Shown: piece after piece, positions 1-9,527 of the stretch
Numbering within the stretch: the stretch's first letter is position 1
Layout of the letters: every line of letters starts with the position of its first letter
DNA from: Lithodes maja
Taxonomy: Eukaryota; Arthropoda; Malacostraca; Decapoda; Lithodidae
Length of the DNA: 64,000 nucleotides
NCBI GenBank assembly: GCA_037953745.1
Contig: JBAKBP010007908.1
Span: forward strand, 1-64,000
Reading direction: 5' to 3'
Notes under the pieces: model-generated
What the model was told of the DNA's origin: nothing
Seen by the model: only the letters and a program-made list of their open reading frames with translations
The model's database searches: none
Program-made: the position numbers and the translations under genes

Positions 1-238
1 AGGTGAATATAACACCAGTTTTTCTATAAGGAAGAATATGGATGGTATGTCTGTATAAATGGACATGTTTTAGGTGAATATAATTATCCTAAACTATCAA
101 GATTGTATTAGAGGGTTATGAAACATGCTATCTACATGAGACGTAGACATATAATCTAAATACTTGAAAATTAAAGCCACAGTAGAGCTAAAATCAGCCT
201 AAAAACTAGGCTAGTTAAAGATTTACACCAAGATTCCT
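1..238 (+). repeat. Intergenic end with degenerate satellite fragment
   Basis: No gene is visible. From about 128 to 222 the sequence is a diverged piece of the satellite monomer that fills the right end of the window: it carries the same markers (gagacgtagacatataat, then agctaaaatcagcctaaaaa, then an inverted ctag core) with one inserted stretch of about 25 bp. The rest is unique AT-rich sequence at this scale. Confidence 0.6.
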
Positions 239-243
239 TTATT
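238..243 (-). terminator. Poly(A) signal overlapping the stop codon of the zinc/RING reading frame
   Basis: On the minus strand the last codons read TTC AAA TAA AGG, so AATAAA contains the TAA stop at 241-239. Overlap of stop codon and polyadenylation signal is typical of compact viral genes but also occurs by chance. No second AATAAA lies within the 238 bases left in the window. Confidence 0.55.
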
Positions 244-1798
244 TGAAAACCACCACACCACCACGCCCCTCCTCTGATTTGCCCATAGGGTGTCTGCAGC
301 CTGGACAGTTAAAGTTGGACCCTAACATGTTCAGACATTCACCGCAGAGATAGGTCCTACAATGTATATTGTACATCTTGTTCACTGCAGTTTCGAGGCA
401 TATGGCACATGAATTCAATTTGAAGATGTGAAGTTCTGGGTCGGTGATGTTTTCACCGCAGACCGTCTTGACCAAATCTATACTCTCTGGAGTCGTAAAC
501 CACTGACCATCATTGAGTATCTTGTCCAATTCTGAGGCATCAGTGTACTGCCTGGGACTGCCGGCAGTTTCGGAATATGTGTAACTCTTGTCGAGTTGAG
601 CTTTATTTTTCCAATTATCACGCATCAGGTCCAATTCGAGTCCAGTTTGGGCTTTGATTACCGCATTCACTTCATTCGGTCGAAAGATTTCAGCCACCGT
701 TACATCCTTGTTGTTGGTGATAATTTCACGACATTTGACTGTTTCGTCGTCTAGTTCCATTTCCATCTCAGCCGAACTCTCTTCCCTAACTTTGGCGATC
801 AGGAAGTCTCGACCCTCATCGTCGATGGCAACCAGTTCTCCTTCCATCCTCTCGGCCAGCCACTCGAATTGGCAGATAGCAAACTGAATGTTCAGGGTGT
901 GGTTTATTCCTTCTCCTTTTCCTCCATTTACCGCAGCCTCCTCCATATATTGGTTGGCGTAAAGTCCCAGAGATTTAGCGTTAGCTTTATTCTTGATGGC
1001 CCGAATGGTTCTGCATTCTACACATCTATGCATACTGACTTGGGCTGGAGCGCTAGGGTATCTGAACACCGTGTATAGCTTCTTGCAGTCAGTACACTTC
1101 AACATCACCTTCGTGATATCATCATCGTCACCTTCCTTCTCGACGATATCACCCAACCCCCGCTTCCGGTTGCGACGGTGGCTGCGAAGGTTGACGGCTT
1201 GACATTTGGGTTTAGCATCCAATGTCAGTCTGAAGGCGGTCAACACTTGATTTGTTACCTTGGAGTCTGAGTACCTTTCATTAATCTGACAATACATGCA
1301 CACCACCGCGGATGGCGTCTCGAACAGCTCATGGAAAATGAGGTTCTTGCACATGATACACTCGATTCTTGGGACACTAGCGTAGGTAGTAACATCAGCG
1401 ACGAAGGTTCTGTGTGGGTGGGCAAAGCTCATATTTGTGTTCCTACATACCACCAACACGGCATCCAACTGAGAACTCGAAGCGAGTTGATTGATGACAT
1501 TCTGAGGCAGGTATTTGCGCACATTTTGGTGTAGTGTGGTGTTCCTACATGCGTTGTCGTACATTGCCGGAATGAGCCGTCCATTATCCTCAACCATCCC
1601 AACAAAATCCATCTCCTGCATAGTCTGTTGGGCCACCACCACCAGTTCTTGGCAATCAATTTCATCCCTGTTTCGCAGTATCGTGGCGCACATCATCATC
1701 GTGTTGAAGCCGTGTCTGTGTTGGAAAGACATTGATATCCAACAGACAAAACAGTACTTGGATGGGACTGTAACGTCGTTCGGAGCTCGGATGGCCAA
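239..1798 (-). CDS. Zinc-binding and RING-like C-terminal half of a vWA-RING protein
   Basis: Open frame of about 519 codons, downstream of and overlapping the vWA frame. It has no plausible ATG at its 5' end (the first usable codon is TTG) and reads naturally as the continuation of the upstream frame. Cysteine pairs suggest zinc ribbons at residues 147/150/167/170 and 235/238/259/262; an earlier Cys/His cluster lies near 16-37. A basic stretch (about 206-214) resembles a nuclear localisation signal. The C-terminus (about 464-503) is RING-like: C-x2-C, a central H-C, C-x2-C and a final C-P-x-C, but the usual central histidine after the third cysteine is Thr, so E3 ligase activity is uncertain. 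The likely role is ubiquitin-ligase-like or a zinc-dependent scaffold. Base composition is balanced, unlike the AT-rich surroundings. Host or viral origin is unresolved. Confidence 0.75.
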   Translation of the reverse strand: MAIRAPNDVTVPSKYCFVCWISMSFQHRHGFNTMMMCATILRNRDEIDCQELVVVAQQTMQEMDFVGMVEDNGRLIPAMYDNACRNTTLHQNVRKYLPQNVINQLASSSQLDAVLVVCRNTNMSFAHPHRTFVADVTTYASVPRIECIMCKNLIFHELFETPSAVVCMYCQINERYSDSKVTNQVLTAFRLTLDAKPKCQAVNLRSHRRNRKRGLGDIVEKEGDDDDITKVMLKCTDCKKLYTVFRYPSAPAQVSMHRCVECRTIRAIKNKANAKSLGLYANQYMEEAAVNGGKGEGINHTLNIQFAICQFEWLAERMEGELVAIDDEGRDFLIAKVREESSAEMEMELDDETVKCREIITNNKDVTVAEIFRPNEVNAVIKAQTGLELDLMRDNWKNKAQLDKSYTYSETAGSPRQYTDASELDKILNDGQWFTTPESIDLVKTVCGENITDPELHIFKLNSCAICLETAVNKMYNIHCRTYLCGECLNMLGSNFNCPGCRHPMGKSEEGRGGVVVFK

Positions 1799-3287
1799 AA
1801 TGACCAGCCGGGATACACTCCCGTCTCTTCCCGTCCAAACTTTTCCCCGTCTTGTTGGGTGTAAGCGTGTACCTAACCCCCTTGACGAAATTTGTCACCC
1901 ACTTCAACGTCACAGCTCCGCACATCCCCAACAATTGTGTAGTAGGAGGCGGCGGTGTAATCTCAATATCTGGGTTCAGTAGTAGAATTCCACCATTGTC
2001 GGCCGTTGCAGTTTCAGAGATGGTGGTAGCGATGAATTCTTGGGCCACATATTCATATCTCATCTTCTTCAAATCGTCGTATTTGGATTGGTCTCGGCAT
2101 TGCCTTTTGAGAGCCATGTCCAGAGTCTGAGTATGTTGCTTATTTGGGTTACAGTCGGCCACGAATCCCTTGATGTACGCCCCGACAATGGGAAAGTCGA
2201 CAACCAGACCTGCCAACTTCTTATCACCACAGATGGTTTCGACAATCATTTGAGCATTATTGGAGTGATTCTCTGGCTGCTGCTGTTGCCCTTCTCGTCG
2301 AAAGATGCGGTCATATTTGGCCATAGTGTCGTTGGTGGTGTTTTCTGAAGTATAGTTAGGGTATAGTGTGAAGTAGAAGAATTCTAAGACCCGTTTACCA
2401 TTTTCCACTTTCTTGATGTTTGGATCGTTATTCACCCAACACTTTGTAGAGTTGATCAATGTTTCATATTCCAATCCCAGTTGGTTAGCGCTCTCCCTGG
2501 CAATGTCGAGACTCCTCAGTTCTTTTCCCAACAGGCTCTGAATGTTCAAATTGTTCCCGAAAGTCGAATGGACCAGACTGCGCATGATGTCGGTCGTGAC
2601 CAGTTTGGTAGCACTGTCAGCATAGTAATGTCCGTCTTCGATCTCGATGATACTACATCTCTGGATGGGCGTATTATTTTCGTTCGTGTTGGTTATCGCC
2701 TCTTCCAATTTCATGTAGCCTTTGAGTGGGTATAGTGTATGCTTGTTAGAAGTGGCCACGATCACCATCAGTTTGGCGTTATTGAAATTCAGTTGTTGGG
2801 CAATGTACAGGGGTGTAGCCTTGGACATGACAAATTCTAACTTCTCCCCGACGTGCTGGGCGTAATGTGACATCTCTTTCGATAACTCCATATCCAAATC
2901 CTTCGCCAATCCCCTTTCGAAGAAACGGCCGTCCTCGTCGGTTATGATGTAGATCAGAGCACCCGAATGTTTCGATCCCGAAATAGAATCGATTGCTAGG
3001 AGAATGGCGCTACATGAAGCTTCATACCCGATAGGGCCTCCCCCTTTCACACCATCAACCAAGGTAGCCAGGAACTTGTTTGTGGATTCGATGTCAGTGA
3101 ACTTGTGTCGAGATAGTCCATTCGAGGTGTGGTCGAAATCCTTGAATGTGATCAGCTCCAATTCTAACCGAGTGAAGAGTTTCATCAGACGAGCCACGTT
3201 ATTGATGGCGAGGGTCGATTTTTGAATAACTGGTCCCATACTGGCAGTGGCATCCAGGAGGAAGATAACCTTCAGCGATTCGTTCAT
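1662..3287 (-). CDS. vWA-domain N-terminal half of the same protein
   Basis: Begins with ATG in a good context (cccaccATGa), about 93 bp downstream of a TATA box, with no intron signals. Residues 5 to about 200 form a von Willebrand A domain: hydrophobic strand then D12-A-T-A-S16-M (a DxTxS form of the metal-binding MIDAS), a GGG-P-I-x-x-E segment at about 82-89 that fits the second MIDAS loop, and I-I-T-D-E-D at 114-119 for the third. The rest (200-480) is alpha-helical-looking and unrecognised. The last roughly 55 residues of this frame lose protein-like character, while the other frame gains it, marking a frameshift. With the second half the protein would be about 1,000 residues. vWA plus RING is a known architecture (copine/RGLG-type ligases), but I cannot assign a family. 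Confidence 0.8.
   Translation of the reverse strand: MNESLKVIFLLDATASMGPVIQKSTLAINNVARLMKLFTRLELELITFKDFDHTSNGLSRHKFTDIESTNKFLATLVDGVKGGGPIGYEASCSAILLAIDSISGSKHSGALIYIITDEDGRFFERGLAKDLDMELSKEMSHYAQHVGEKLEFVMSKATPLYIAQQLNFNNAKLMVIVATSNKHTLYPLKGYMKLEEAITNTNENNTPIQRCSIIEIEDGHYYADSATKLVTTDIMRSLVHSTFGNNLNIQSLLGKELRSLDIARESANQLGLEYETLINSTKCWVNNDPNIKKVENGKRVLEFFYFTLYPNYTSENTTNDTMAKYDRIFRREGQQQQPENHSNNAQMIVETICGDKKLAGLVVDFPIVGAYIKGFVADCNPNKQHTQTLDMALKRQCRDQSKYDDLKKMRYEYVAQEFIATTISETATADNGGILLLNPDIEITPPPPTTQLLGMCGAVTLKWVTNFVKGVRYTLTPNKTGKSLDGKRRECIPAGHFGHPSSERRYSPIQVLFCLLDINVFPTQTRLQHDDDVRHDTAKQG
1800..1893 (-). other. Frameshift zone joining the vWA and RING frames
   Basis: The downstream frame opens only after a stop near 1893, and the upstream frame stays open to 1662, so the switch lies in this zone. 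Protein-like quality changes at about 1820-1840, in a G/A-rich stretch with short homopolymers (GGGG, AAAA, GGG). One extra base in the genome would explain it. A programmed +1 shift or an assembly error would look the same. Confidence 0.65.
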
Positions 3288-3700
3288 GGTGGGCGTCTTT
3301 GGTGTGTGCCTTATGAAGGGTTGTTACTGATGGTTCAAAGCCTGGGTTGGTTGTTATTCTGGTGAGGCTCTAGACCCCCTTATATACCAAACATGTTATC
3401 TCTGTTGGCTCTCAGTCCGTCACCACATCCTTTCTGACGTTTTCAGGAAGCCATTTTTCCTGTCAACAACAGGTTCAAGAACTTCATTTTATCGTGTACA
3501 GTCATCGTACGGTGTTACTCACGTTGTTAGTGAGCGCAAATTTCAAGCGCTCCGAGTTCAGATTTTTGTCGTTCCTTGCTCCTCTATATTGGTAGTACAC
3601 ATTGGATCGCAAAGCTCTCTCTCTCTCTCTCTGTGGTTACTATTATTTGATTTTATTCAGTTTAGAAAGGATATCTAGTAATTATAAACTTAGAACTATG
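3288..3700. other. Upstream region of the vWA-RING gene
   Basis: No gene is seen. It holds the leader and TATA box, a moderately GC stretch to about 3600, and a short CT microsatellite at about 3617-3632. Confidence 0.5.
3380..3387 (-). promoter_or_regulatory. TATA box of the vWA-RING gene
   Basis: The minus strand reads TATATAAG followed by a G run, about 93 bp before the ATG at 3287. That leaves room for a start site about 30 bp downstream and a short leader. Its presence implies the locus kept an intact core promoter despite the frameshift. Confidence 0.6.
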
Positions 3701-3970
3701 GCTACACTCGCGATCCAGCCGGTATATTCCATACATACTCGAAAAACGCCTACCCCTATTTAAAATAATGCACTGAACGTCTAAAAAACACTCAAAAAGC
3801 TTCAGAGGGAGTACTTGTTCTACTTATATGGCGAAATTGGAGACAAAATCGAATAGTAAACGGCTGATTCATCTAAAAACACTCAAAAAGCTTCAGAGAG
3901 AGTACTTGTTCTACTTATATGGCGAAATTGGAGACAAAATTGAATAGTAAATGGCTGATTCATCATCGTA
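3700..3970 (-). repeat. Rearranged relatives of the 344-bp repeat
   Basis: About 3700-3765 is the reverse complement of a module found in the 23.8-25.9-kb array. It is followed by two roughly 93-bp direct copies (about 3780-3871 and 3874-3964) containing actcaaaaagcttcagag and ttctacttatatggcgaaat, which lie in forward orientation in that array. The pieces are therefore present but reshuffled. Confidence 0.65.
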
Positions 3971-4154
3971 TTAGGTGAATAAACATGCACTATTCATGAA
4001 TAAAGCTTTAAATTTACTCGTAACTAAAACGTATTTCAAATTAAGCCGTAATTAATTTTCCTGAGTTACCCCTACATTCATTTCCTGCCTAGTGCCACCC
4101 GCTCTCAAAGAAAACCTGATAATTTGGGGGACTAAACTATTTTTATATTAATAT

Positions 4155-4316
4155 TTAGAAGTTACTCCCCGACACAAAAGGTATTCTCTCCCTCTGTATT
4201 CTATAATATATATATTTTGTATAATGTGTAGTGAGCTGTGTTAGTTTATTCTGTTTTAATGTGTCAAGTGTAGGGTTATTTATTGTATCTTCTGGGAGAC
4301 TATATCGAGTGTGCCT
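4155..4316 (-). repeat. Foldback-family arm fused to a LINE fragment
   Basis: This stretch matches the outer right arm of the foldback elements at 13.75-13.87 and 21.98-22.1 kb (bacacaaaaggtattctctc-type end, then a TATA-rich tract and aatgtgtcaagtgtagggtt). It abuts a reverse transcriptase fragment directly, so one inserted into or recombined with the other. Confidence 0.6.
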
Positions 4317-4427
4317 TCTTGCGGAGAGGAAACTGTGCAGCCATACACCTATTTTGCATTGGATGCCGAGTTTCTTAATCTTGTGAAGAAGGATGCCGTG
4401 ATCCACCCTGTCGAATGCTTTAGCAAC
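4317..4427 (-). pseudogene. LINE reverse transcriptase fragment
   Basis: About 37 codons on the minus strand match the non-LTR retrotransposon RT region around motif A/B: V-A-K-A-F-D-R-V-D-H followed by G-I-L-L-H-K-I and L-G-I, then W-L-x-S-F-L. This F-D-x-V-D-H signature is characteristic of Jockey/CR1-like LINEs. Both sides run into unrelated repeat sequence, so it is a short relic. Confidence 0.8.
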
Positions 4428-4573
4428 ACGACATCCACATTTTCTCCCTCTGCAAGCCATGTGTATTTTATTTATAAATATTTAGTTGTCAGAGTTTGTC
4501 TTTCAGTATAATATTCAGTATTCAACATATTTTAGAATTACCTACTTTATATTGTCATTCCTGTCTTAACCGT

Positions 4574-4643
4574 CCTGGTGGTGTAATGGTTATGGTGGCA
4601 AAAATATGTGTGTGATAACCCGGGTTCGAATCCCGGTGGATCA
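4574..4643 (+). repeat. tRNA-like SINE head, copy 1
   Basis: A box TGGTGTAATGG and B box GGTTCGAATCC are spaced as in a tRNA, with a perfect T-arm stem (CCGGG/CCCGG). The acceptor stem does not pair and the anticodon arm is degenerate, so this is a tRNA-derived repeat, not a functional tRNA. It sits at the start of a 315-bp tandem unit. Confidence 0.7.
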
Positions 4644-4888
4644 TATATACTTTAATTAATTTCATTGGGGGTGTGGTGGTGAGATTAATAAAAATAATAT
4701 TATTAGTAGGTTTAGGGATATTTCTTCGAGAGGCCGGTCTATATGATCTGTGCCCCATGAATATTCTTTCCTCTCACTTAAACAGTAGGCTACCATAGTG
4801 CGGTTGGGAATATGAACATGATTAGATTAATATCCAGTATTCGAGAATGGATAATAAGTCGTAGGCGTGTGCATAAACCTTTAACCTT

Positions 4889-4958
4889 CCTGGTGGTGTA
4901 TTGGTTAAGGTGGCAAAAATATGTGTGTGATAACCCGGGTTCGAATCCCGGTGGATCA
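4889..4958 (+). repeat. tRNA-like SINE head, copy 2
   Basis: Same A and B boxes and paired T arm as copy 1, with one change in the A-box region (gtattggttaagg). Not a functional tRNA by its unpaired acceptor stem. Confidence 0.7.
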
Positions 4959-5092
4959 TATATACTTTAATTAATTTCATTGGGGGTGTGGTGGTGAGAT
5001 TAATAAAAATAATATTATTAGTAGGTTTAGGGATATTTCTTCGAGAGGCCGGTCTATATGATCTGTGCCCCATGAATATTCTTTCCTCTCAC

Positions 5093-5739
5093 TTAACCCG
5101 GCAAGCGCGATAGGCCTCACGGAAGGCTTCCTATAGGGAACGCGATAGGCCTCACGGAAGCAGGACCATAAAAAAAGCTTTCCAAAAAAAAAAGGGCCTA
5201 TAAAAAAAAAAAAATTTGTCTCTAGGTGAGATAATTCCCCTCCAGTACTCATCCATGTAAATCTCACCCACCCCCCTCCCCTCCTTCCCCACCTTATTCC
5301 CCCCTCCCTCCCCTCCTCAATTATCACCTATTTTCCCTCTTATTATCATCATTTATCGGTTATTTTTCTCTCCCGCGATAATGTAGCACAAGTGGGTTGC
5401 AGAAAAGATCGATATGTACCACACACACACCAGCCCAGACCGCCCCGCCGCCCTCAGTTACCTCACAGACAGCGAGAGAGGAGGGTTGACTGCAGCTCTC
5501 TCTCGCCTGACATTACGACCGGGTGGCCAATATCTTCGGTTTTCACCACCCAAATGCTTTTCCCACTTATTTTAGCACTCTTGAAGGTTCATATATACAT
5601 CATATATGTAAAATAAAAGCATACCGAAAACAAATAATGGTCTATATTGTAAATATAACGAATTCTGTCAGAATCCAAGGCTAGAAATACACAAATAACT
5701 ACCCTAGCTCCTAGGGCTATTTAGCGCTTAACAGGTTAA
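5093..5739. mobile_element. TTAA-flanked MITE with a neighbouring empty site
   Basis: TTAA duplications lie at 5093-5096 and 5736-5739 and enclose 639 bp with imperfect inverted ends (CCCGGCAAGCGCGATAGGCC against the complement of the right end around AAGCGCTAAATAGCCCTAGG). The first 315-bp unit keeps the uninterrupted target (ctctcacTTAAacagtaggc at about 4771-4790). TTAA target choice points to piggyBac-type transposition (established for that superfamily). No transposase is encoded. Internal poly-A and C-rich stretches recur near 35.95-36.35 kb. Confidence 0.85.
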
Positions 5740-5846
5740 ACAGTAGGCTACCATAGTGCGGTTGGGAATATGAACATGATTAGATTAATATCCAGTATTC
5801 GAGAATGGATAATAAGTCGTAGGCGTGTACATAAACCTTTAACCGT

Positions 5847-5916
5847 CCTGGTGGTGTAATGGTTAAGGTGGCAAAAATATGTGTGTGATAACCCGGGTTC
5901 GAATCCCGGTGGATCA
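5847..5916 (+). repeat. tRNA-like SINE head, copy 3
   Basis: Same boxes as copies 1 and 2; the unit behind it is cut short near 5975, where unrelated sequence starts. Confidence 0.7.
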
Positions 5917-5979
5917 TATATACTTTAATTAATTTCATTGGGGGTGTGGTGGTGAGATTAATAAAAATAATATTATTGT

Positions 5980-6535
5980 AACTAATATGGCATGGCAATA
6001 TTATTCGGGATTATACATGACTCATTACATTTCTTTTGACAACATTTACAGTGCTTTCTTCCTTTCTAAGTTTTATGGGGTTGTTTTATGAAATATATGT
6101 GCTTCATGCGTAACTTATCCAGGCATTGTTTTATGAAATATGTATATGTGTATACACACAATATGTAGACAGACAGATAGACTCTCTCTCTCCCCTCCTG
6201 TAAAAAGTAGATTACGACACTCAGTTAATCCCTCCGTACTCTCACTCTCCCGCGCGGGCGATGGTGCGGGAACCAATGAAAACTCGCAGCTAACCCACCT
6301 CGCGCTCGGCTCTGCTCTCCCATTGGCTGGCCAGGATGTGGGGTGGCAGCCTTCAGGCGGGTTCAGTGCTCATATTATCACTTATTATCGAGAGGCCTTC
6401 CCTAGGGTTAAGAAAAATATTAGCCTACCTACATTCTAGGCCTATCGTGTAAAAAAAAAGACGCAACTCTTTGGTAGGAATGGACACCACCGTTCATTCC
6501 AGTGATGATAGTGATGAAGGCCGGTACAGAAGGGC
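5980..6535. other. Gene-free region with repeat scraps
   Basis: A scrap of the 344-bp repeat (acacacaatatgtagacaga and the C/T-rich stretch after it) lies at about 6150-6215. A GC-richer block follows at 6240-6380 with no convincing frame. A stretch at about 6465-6525 (tggacaccaccgttcattcc) recurs at about 7057-7115. Confidence 0.5.
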
Positions 6536-6757
6536 TTAACCCTCTCACGACCATAGGATGCAGAGGGTTACCAGATTAGCAATAAGAAAAAGATTACTCT
6601 CACTGTTATAATTACCTCTCCAAAATTAGTTTTCTGCCCACAGCTAACTCAAAGACAACTGCAGAGGTTGAAGTAAACAAACTAAAGGTTTATAGATACC
6701 CCTGACGGTAACAAAGGATTTAAAGTATCCCTAATAGGCTCAAAAATCGCGGGTTAA
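6536..6757 (+). mobile_element. TTAA MITE, CCCTCTCACGACC family
   Basis: Flanked by TTAA (6536-6539 and 6754-6757) and beginning CCCTCTCACGACCATAGG. The right end has lost most of its inverted repeat, which is better preserved near 15,530 (ggatgtgagagggttaa). Relatives lie at 10.9 kb, 12.05 kb (reverse), 17.09 kb (reverse), 36.9-40.2 kb and 41 kb. Non-coding. Confidence 0.7.
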
Positions 6758-7000
6758 TATAACCTGGCAGTTATCACTCAAGGGTAGATTTACGCTTGAG
6801 TTTTTTGTCTGGACCCATCTCTCTAGTGAATACATGGTACAGCGGGTTCATTGCTCATATTATCGCTTATTACACCTTTCTTTTTACAGCACAGAGTTAT
6901 AAATAACAAAATTTTTAATAAGACAGTATCCGCCAACAATAGGCTACTTAGTGACTATACAGAATAAAAATGGGGACCCCGAGCCAGAACCAGGTCCATT
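6758..7000 (+). repeat. 250-bp dispersed repeat, copy 1
   Basis: Starts around cctggcagttatcactcaag and includes atccgccaacaataggctac. Near-identical copies lie at about 15,545-15,790 (plus) and about 22,200-22,450 (minus). In all three it is joined to the right end of a TTAA MITE, so the two travel together. Confidence 0.7.
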
Positions 7001-8354
7001 AGGAGTGAAAATTAGGCCTATTGTCCTACGTACATTCTATGGTGCAACCAAAAAACGCAACCCTTTGATAGGAATGGACACCACCGTTCATTCCAGTGAT
7101 GGCAGTGATGAAGACTACTTACCAACATGAAGATTAGCTCTCCCTCCTCTCTCTTTCTTCCTTTCTATGTTTCTCTCTTACAATAATAAAGGCTAAAAAT
7201 AATGAACTCTTCTCTTGTTTGACATCCTGTTAATCTCTATGGATTACACCTTGTCCTGGATTATTATATGACTCAACCTGACTATATCAAACCTCATTCA
7301 ACCTACAATGTAAGTTGTGCATGATGTTATTCTATTAACATTGTTTTATTATGTTTAAACCACAAAAGTGCGTTCACTTACCCATAACCTTGTACTTACC
7401 TGTTAATTATTAACTACTTACCTGCCTTACCTGGAGTATGGAACTTGGAGGCTTGTGGGTGGGGATGATGGAGAATTACGTACACTACCCAATATCAGTG
7501 CATTATTATCTTTAAAGGAAAAAAAATCGTGGTCAAAGTGCTGTTAATGTTAGATTTTGGCCATTTTGGCCATTCAAAAAAGAGGATAATTTTGGTTTGG
7601 GTGTTTTTACTAAAAAATATAGACGTGGAACCCCCTATTTTTACATGCTGGGATGAAAGAGCAGTGCTTCAGCTACCTTCAGTGAAAATATGAAGAGGGC
7701 ACCTTAACGGGTTAAAGATTTACACATATTTTGAACATTGCCAAACTTTGACCTTGATTTTCTCAGAAGTAAGAATATGTCGTTTGGTCCCGGCTTCATT
7801 AATTATGTAGACGGAGGGAGGGAGAGAGTCTGTCTGTCTATCTATTGAGACGTAGATTTTCCTTTTTTCCTTGTGAGGCGACCGAAAATACCAACTCTCG
7901 CCGCTCGATATGCAACATCCCAGACCACTAACGGATACACCTTTATAACCCCAAACTGAACCCGAAGAAATATTACTAACCTGTCTATCGTCCACTTGTG
8001 AGCAGAGTTCCAATCGAAGATAATACCTTCTGTGTCAGGGAGTCGTCCACTTGTGAACGCAGCAGAGTCCCATTCCAAGATAATACCTTCTGTGTCAGGG
8101 AGCATTTAAATTCTAAGTAACTATAAAAAGAGCAGATAAGACAAATAAAGACTGGTGGGATCGGTGAGTTGTTTTACCCATGAACCAATGAAATATATTT
8201 TACTTTTATATTTCTTTCTTTTTTCCCAGAGAGATGATGAACTGAGGGAGGAAGAAGATACCGAACCATTTAGATAATATAAAATATATGTAAAATAAAA
8301 GCCATTTATATTTAAAAACATAAATACTTATTTTTAATATATAGTGTTGATAAT
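7000..8354. other. Gene-free region
   Basis: No supported gene. A roughly 56-bp direct duplication lies at about 7990-8102 (gataataccttctgtgtcag occurs twice). AT-rich sequence before 8355 includes stops in the frame of the following gene (TAA at 8313-8315), so that gene has no room for a long N-terminal extension. Confidence 0.5.
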
Positions 8355-9344
8355 ATGCCTGTATCGGCCACATGGTTTGACTGTGACCGAAATGCCATTC
8401 CATGTATTTCCAATGAAGATTGCGATATTACCTGCAACTATAACATAGAAAGAATATCACAATATAAATGTTACAACGATTTTTGTATAAAATATTCATC
8501 TTATCTGGAAGATTCCAATAATAATCATAATGATGAAGAAGAATATATAAATCAAGCTTCAAAGGATTTAATAGCTTTAAAAAAATCATTATCTTTATTG
8601 ACACCGAATCAATTAAGTTATATAACTACTTATCCAAAAGATTTCATAATATAACGGGCAGAATTTTATACACAACTACGAAGTAAATATGGTAGCATCT
8701 CTAATATCACTGTCTCTCACCCGCTCAAAAAAATACCCTCAACAAAATTATTATTTGAAGATATAAAGAAGCAACATTTAGGTCTTGAAAGGAACCATTC
8801 AGATTCTTATGAAAAAATATGTTTTACCATAAAAAATGATGCTAAGTATCGCAGTGAATATAATAAACAAATAATTACATCCACAATTGAGAAGGTGAAA
8901 TTTCTTTGTAATGAAGAATTGGGAGCTGGTATAGAGTTATCTCGCTATGTATCCGAAGATGATCCGACGGTCGAAGTTGGAAACTGTCTGTGTTTATATC
9001 CCGAGAAATTGACAGGTCCGGCGTGTAAGTGGGAAACCACATTTGACGCTACAGATTATGACACCTGGCGACAACTTAATAATAATATGCCTTACTCTGA
9101 TTCTATAAGAGATTACAAAAAATCATTAAAATTTTGCAAGAGTATTTCTTTGAACTTATGGACGAGATGGGATAATGACTATAAAACCTTTTTTTGTATC
9201 CCAAAAGCTGAAAGACTCCAAGAATCATTAACCAATAATACGAGCTCTAATATATTAACTTTTATGGAAAACAGATTACTAAATGAATCACATATAAACT
9301 TCAATTTACAAGAGCATAGCCTAATGAGTGTGCTGTTCGATTAG
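8355..9344 (+). pseudogene. PIF-3-like viral envelope protein relic with one internal stop
   Basis: One continuous frame of about 329 codons interrupted only by a TAA at 8652-8654; both sides stay in the same frame. The N-terminal part has a dense cysteine pattern (F-D-C, I-P-C, D-C-x3-C, then Y-K-C-x4-F-C) that resembles per os infectivity factor 3 of baculoviruses and its relatives in nudi- and nimaviruses (envelope proteins needed for entry; established for that family). The C-terminal half has further paired cysteines (C-L-C and others) and W residues as expected of a disulfide-rich ectodomain. The usual N-terminal membrane anchor is not visible: upstream codons close within 14 codons. 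Strong AT bias. Most likely an endogenous copy of an arthropod large DNA virus gene; family membership is a pattern judgement, not a search result. Confidence 0.55.
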
Positions 9345-9527
9345 ACTCTAGGCTATATATACAGGTATATGTGTGTTAACAATTGAATTGTATTATTTCC
9401 GGCTATATGGATAATTTAGGTTATTTCCAATGTCATCTACTTTAATTTAGTAATATATGAATCATTATGTAATCCCTTCGTTTTCCATGGGACCCCTACT
9501 CTGTACAACTAACTCTCCTACCCGAGA
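9345..9527. other. Left edge of a segmental duplication
   Basis: From about 9367 (gtgtgttaacaattgaattg) the sequence is paralogous to 15,868 onward. No gene is seen before the LINE tail. Confidence 0.5.

Larger units (their letters stand above)
4566..5980 (+). repeat. 315-bp tRNA-related tandem repeat, three units
   Basis: The tRNA-like head starts at 4574, 4889 and 5847. The first interval is 315 bp. The second is 958 bp, exactly 315 plus 643, the excess being a 639-bp insertion and its 4-bp TTAA duplication. Each unit has the tRNA-like head, an AT-rich body with ataaaaataatattatta, and a spacer ending in gcataaacctttaacc. Unit 3 is truncated near 5975. Confidence 0.85.

Noticed and set aside
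4574..4643. Functional tRNA gene
   Set aside because: A and B boxes are good, but the acceptor stem does not pair and the anticodon arm is degenerate; it is a repeat with three copies.
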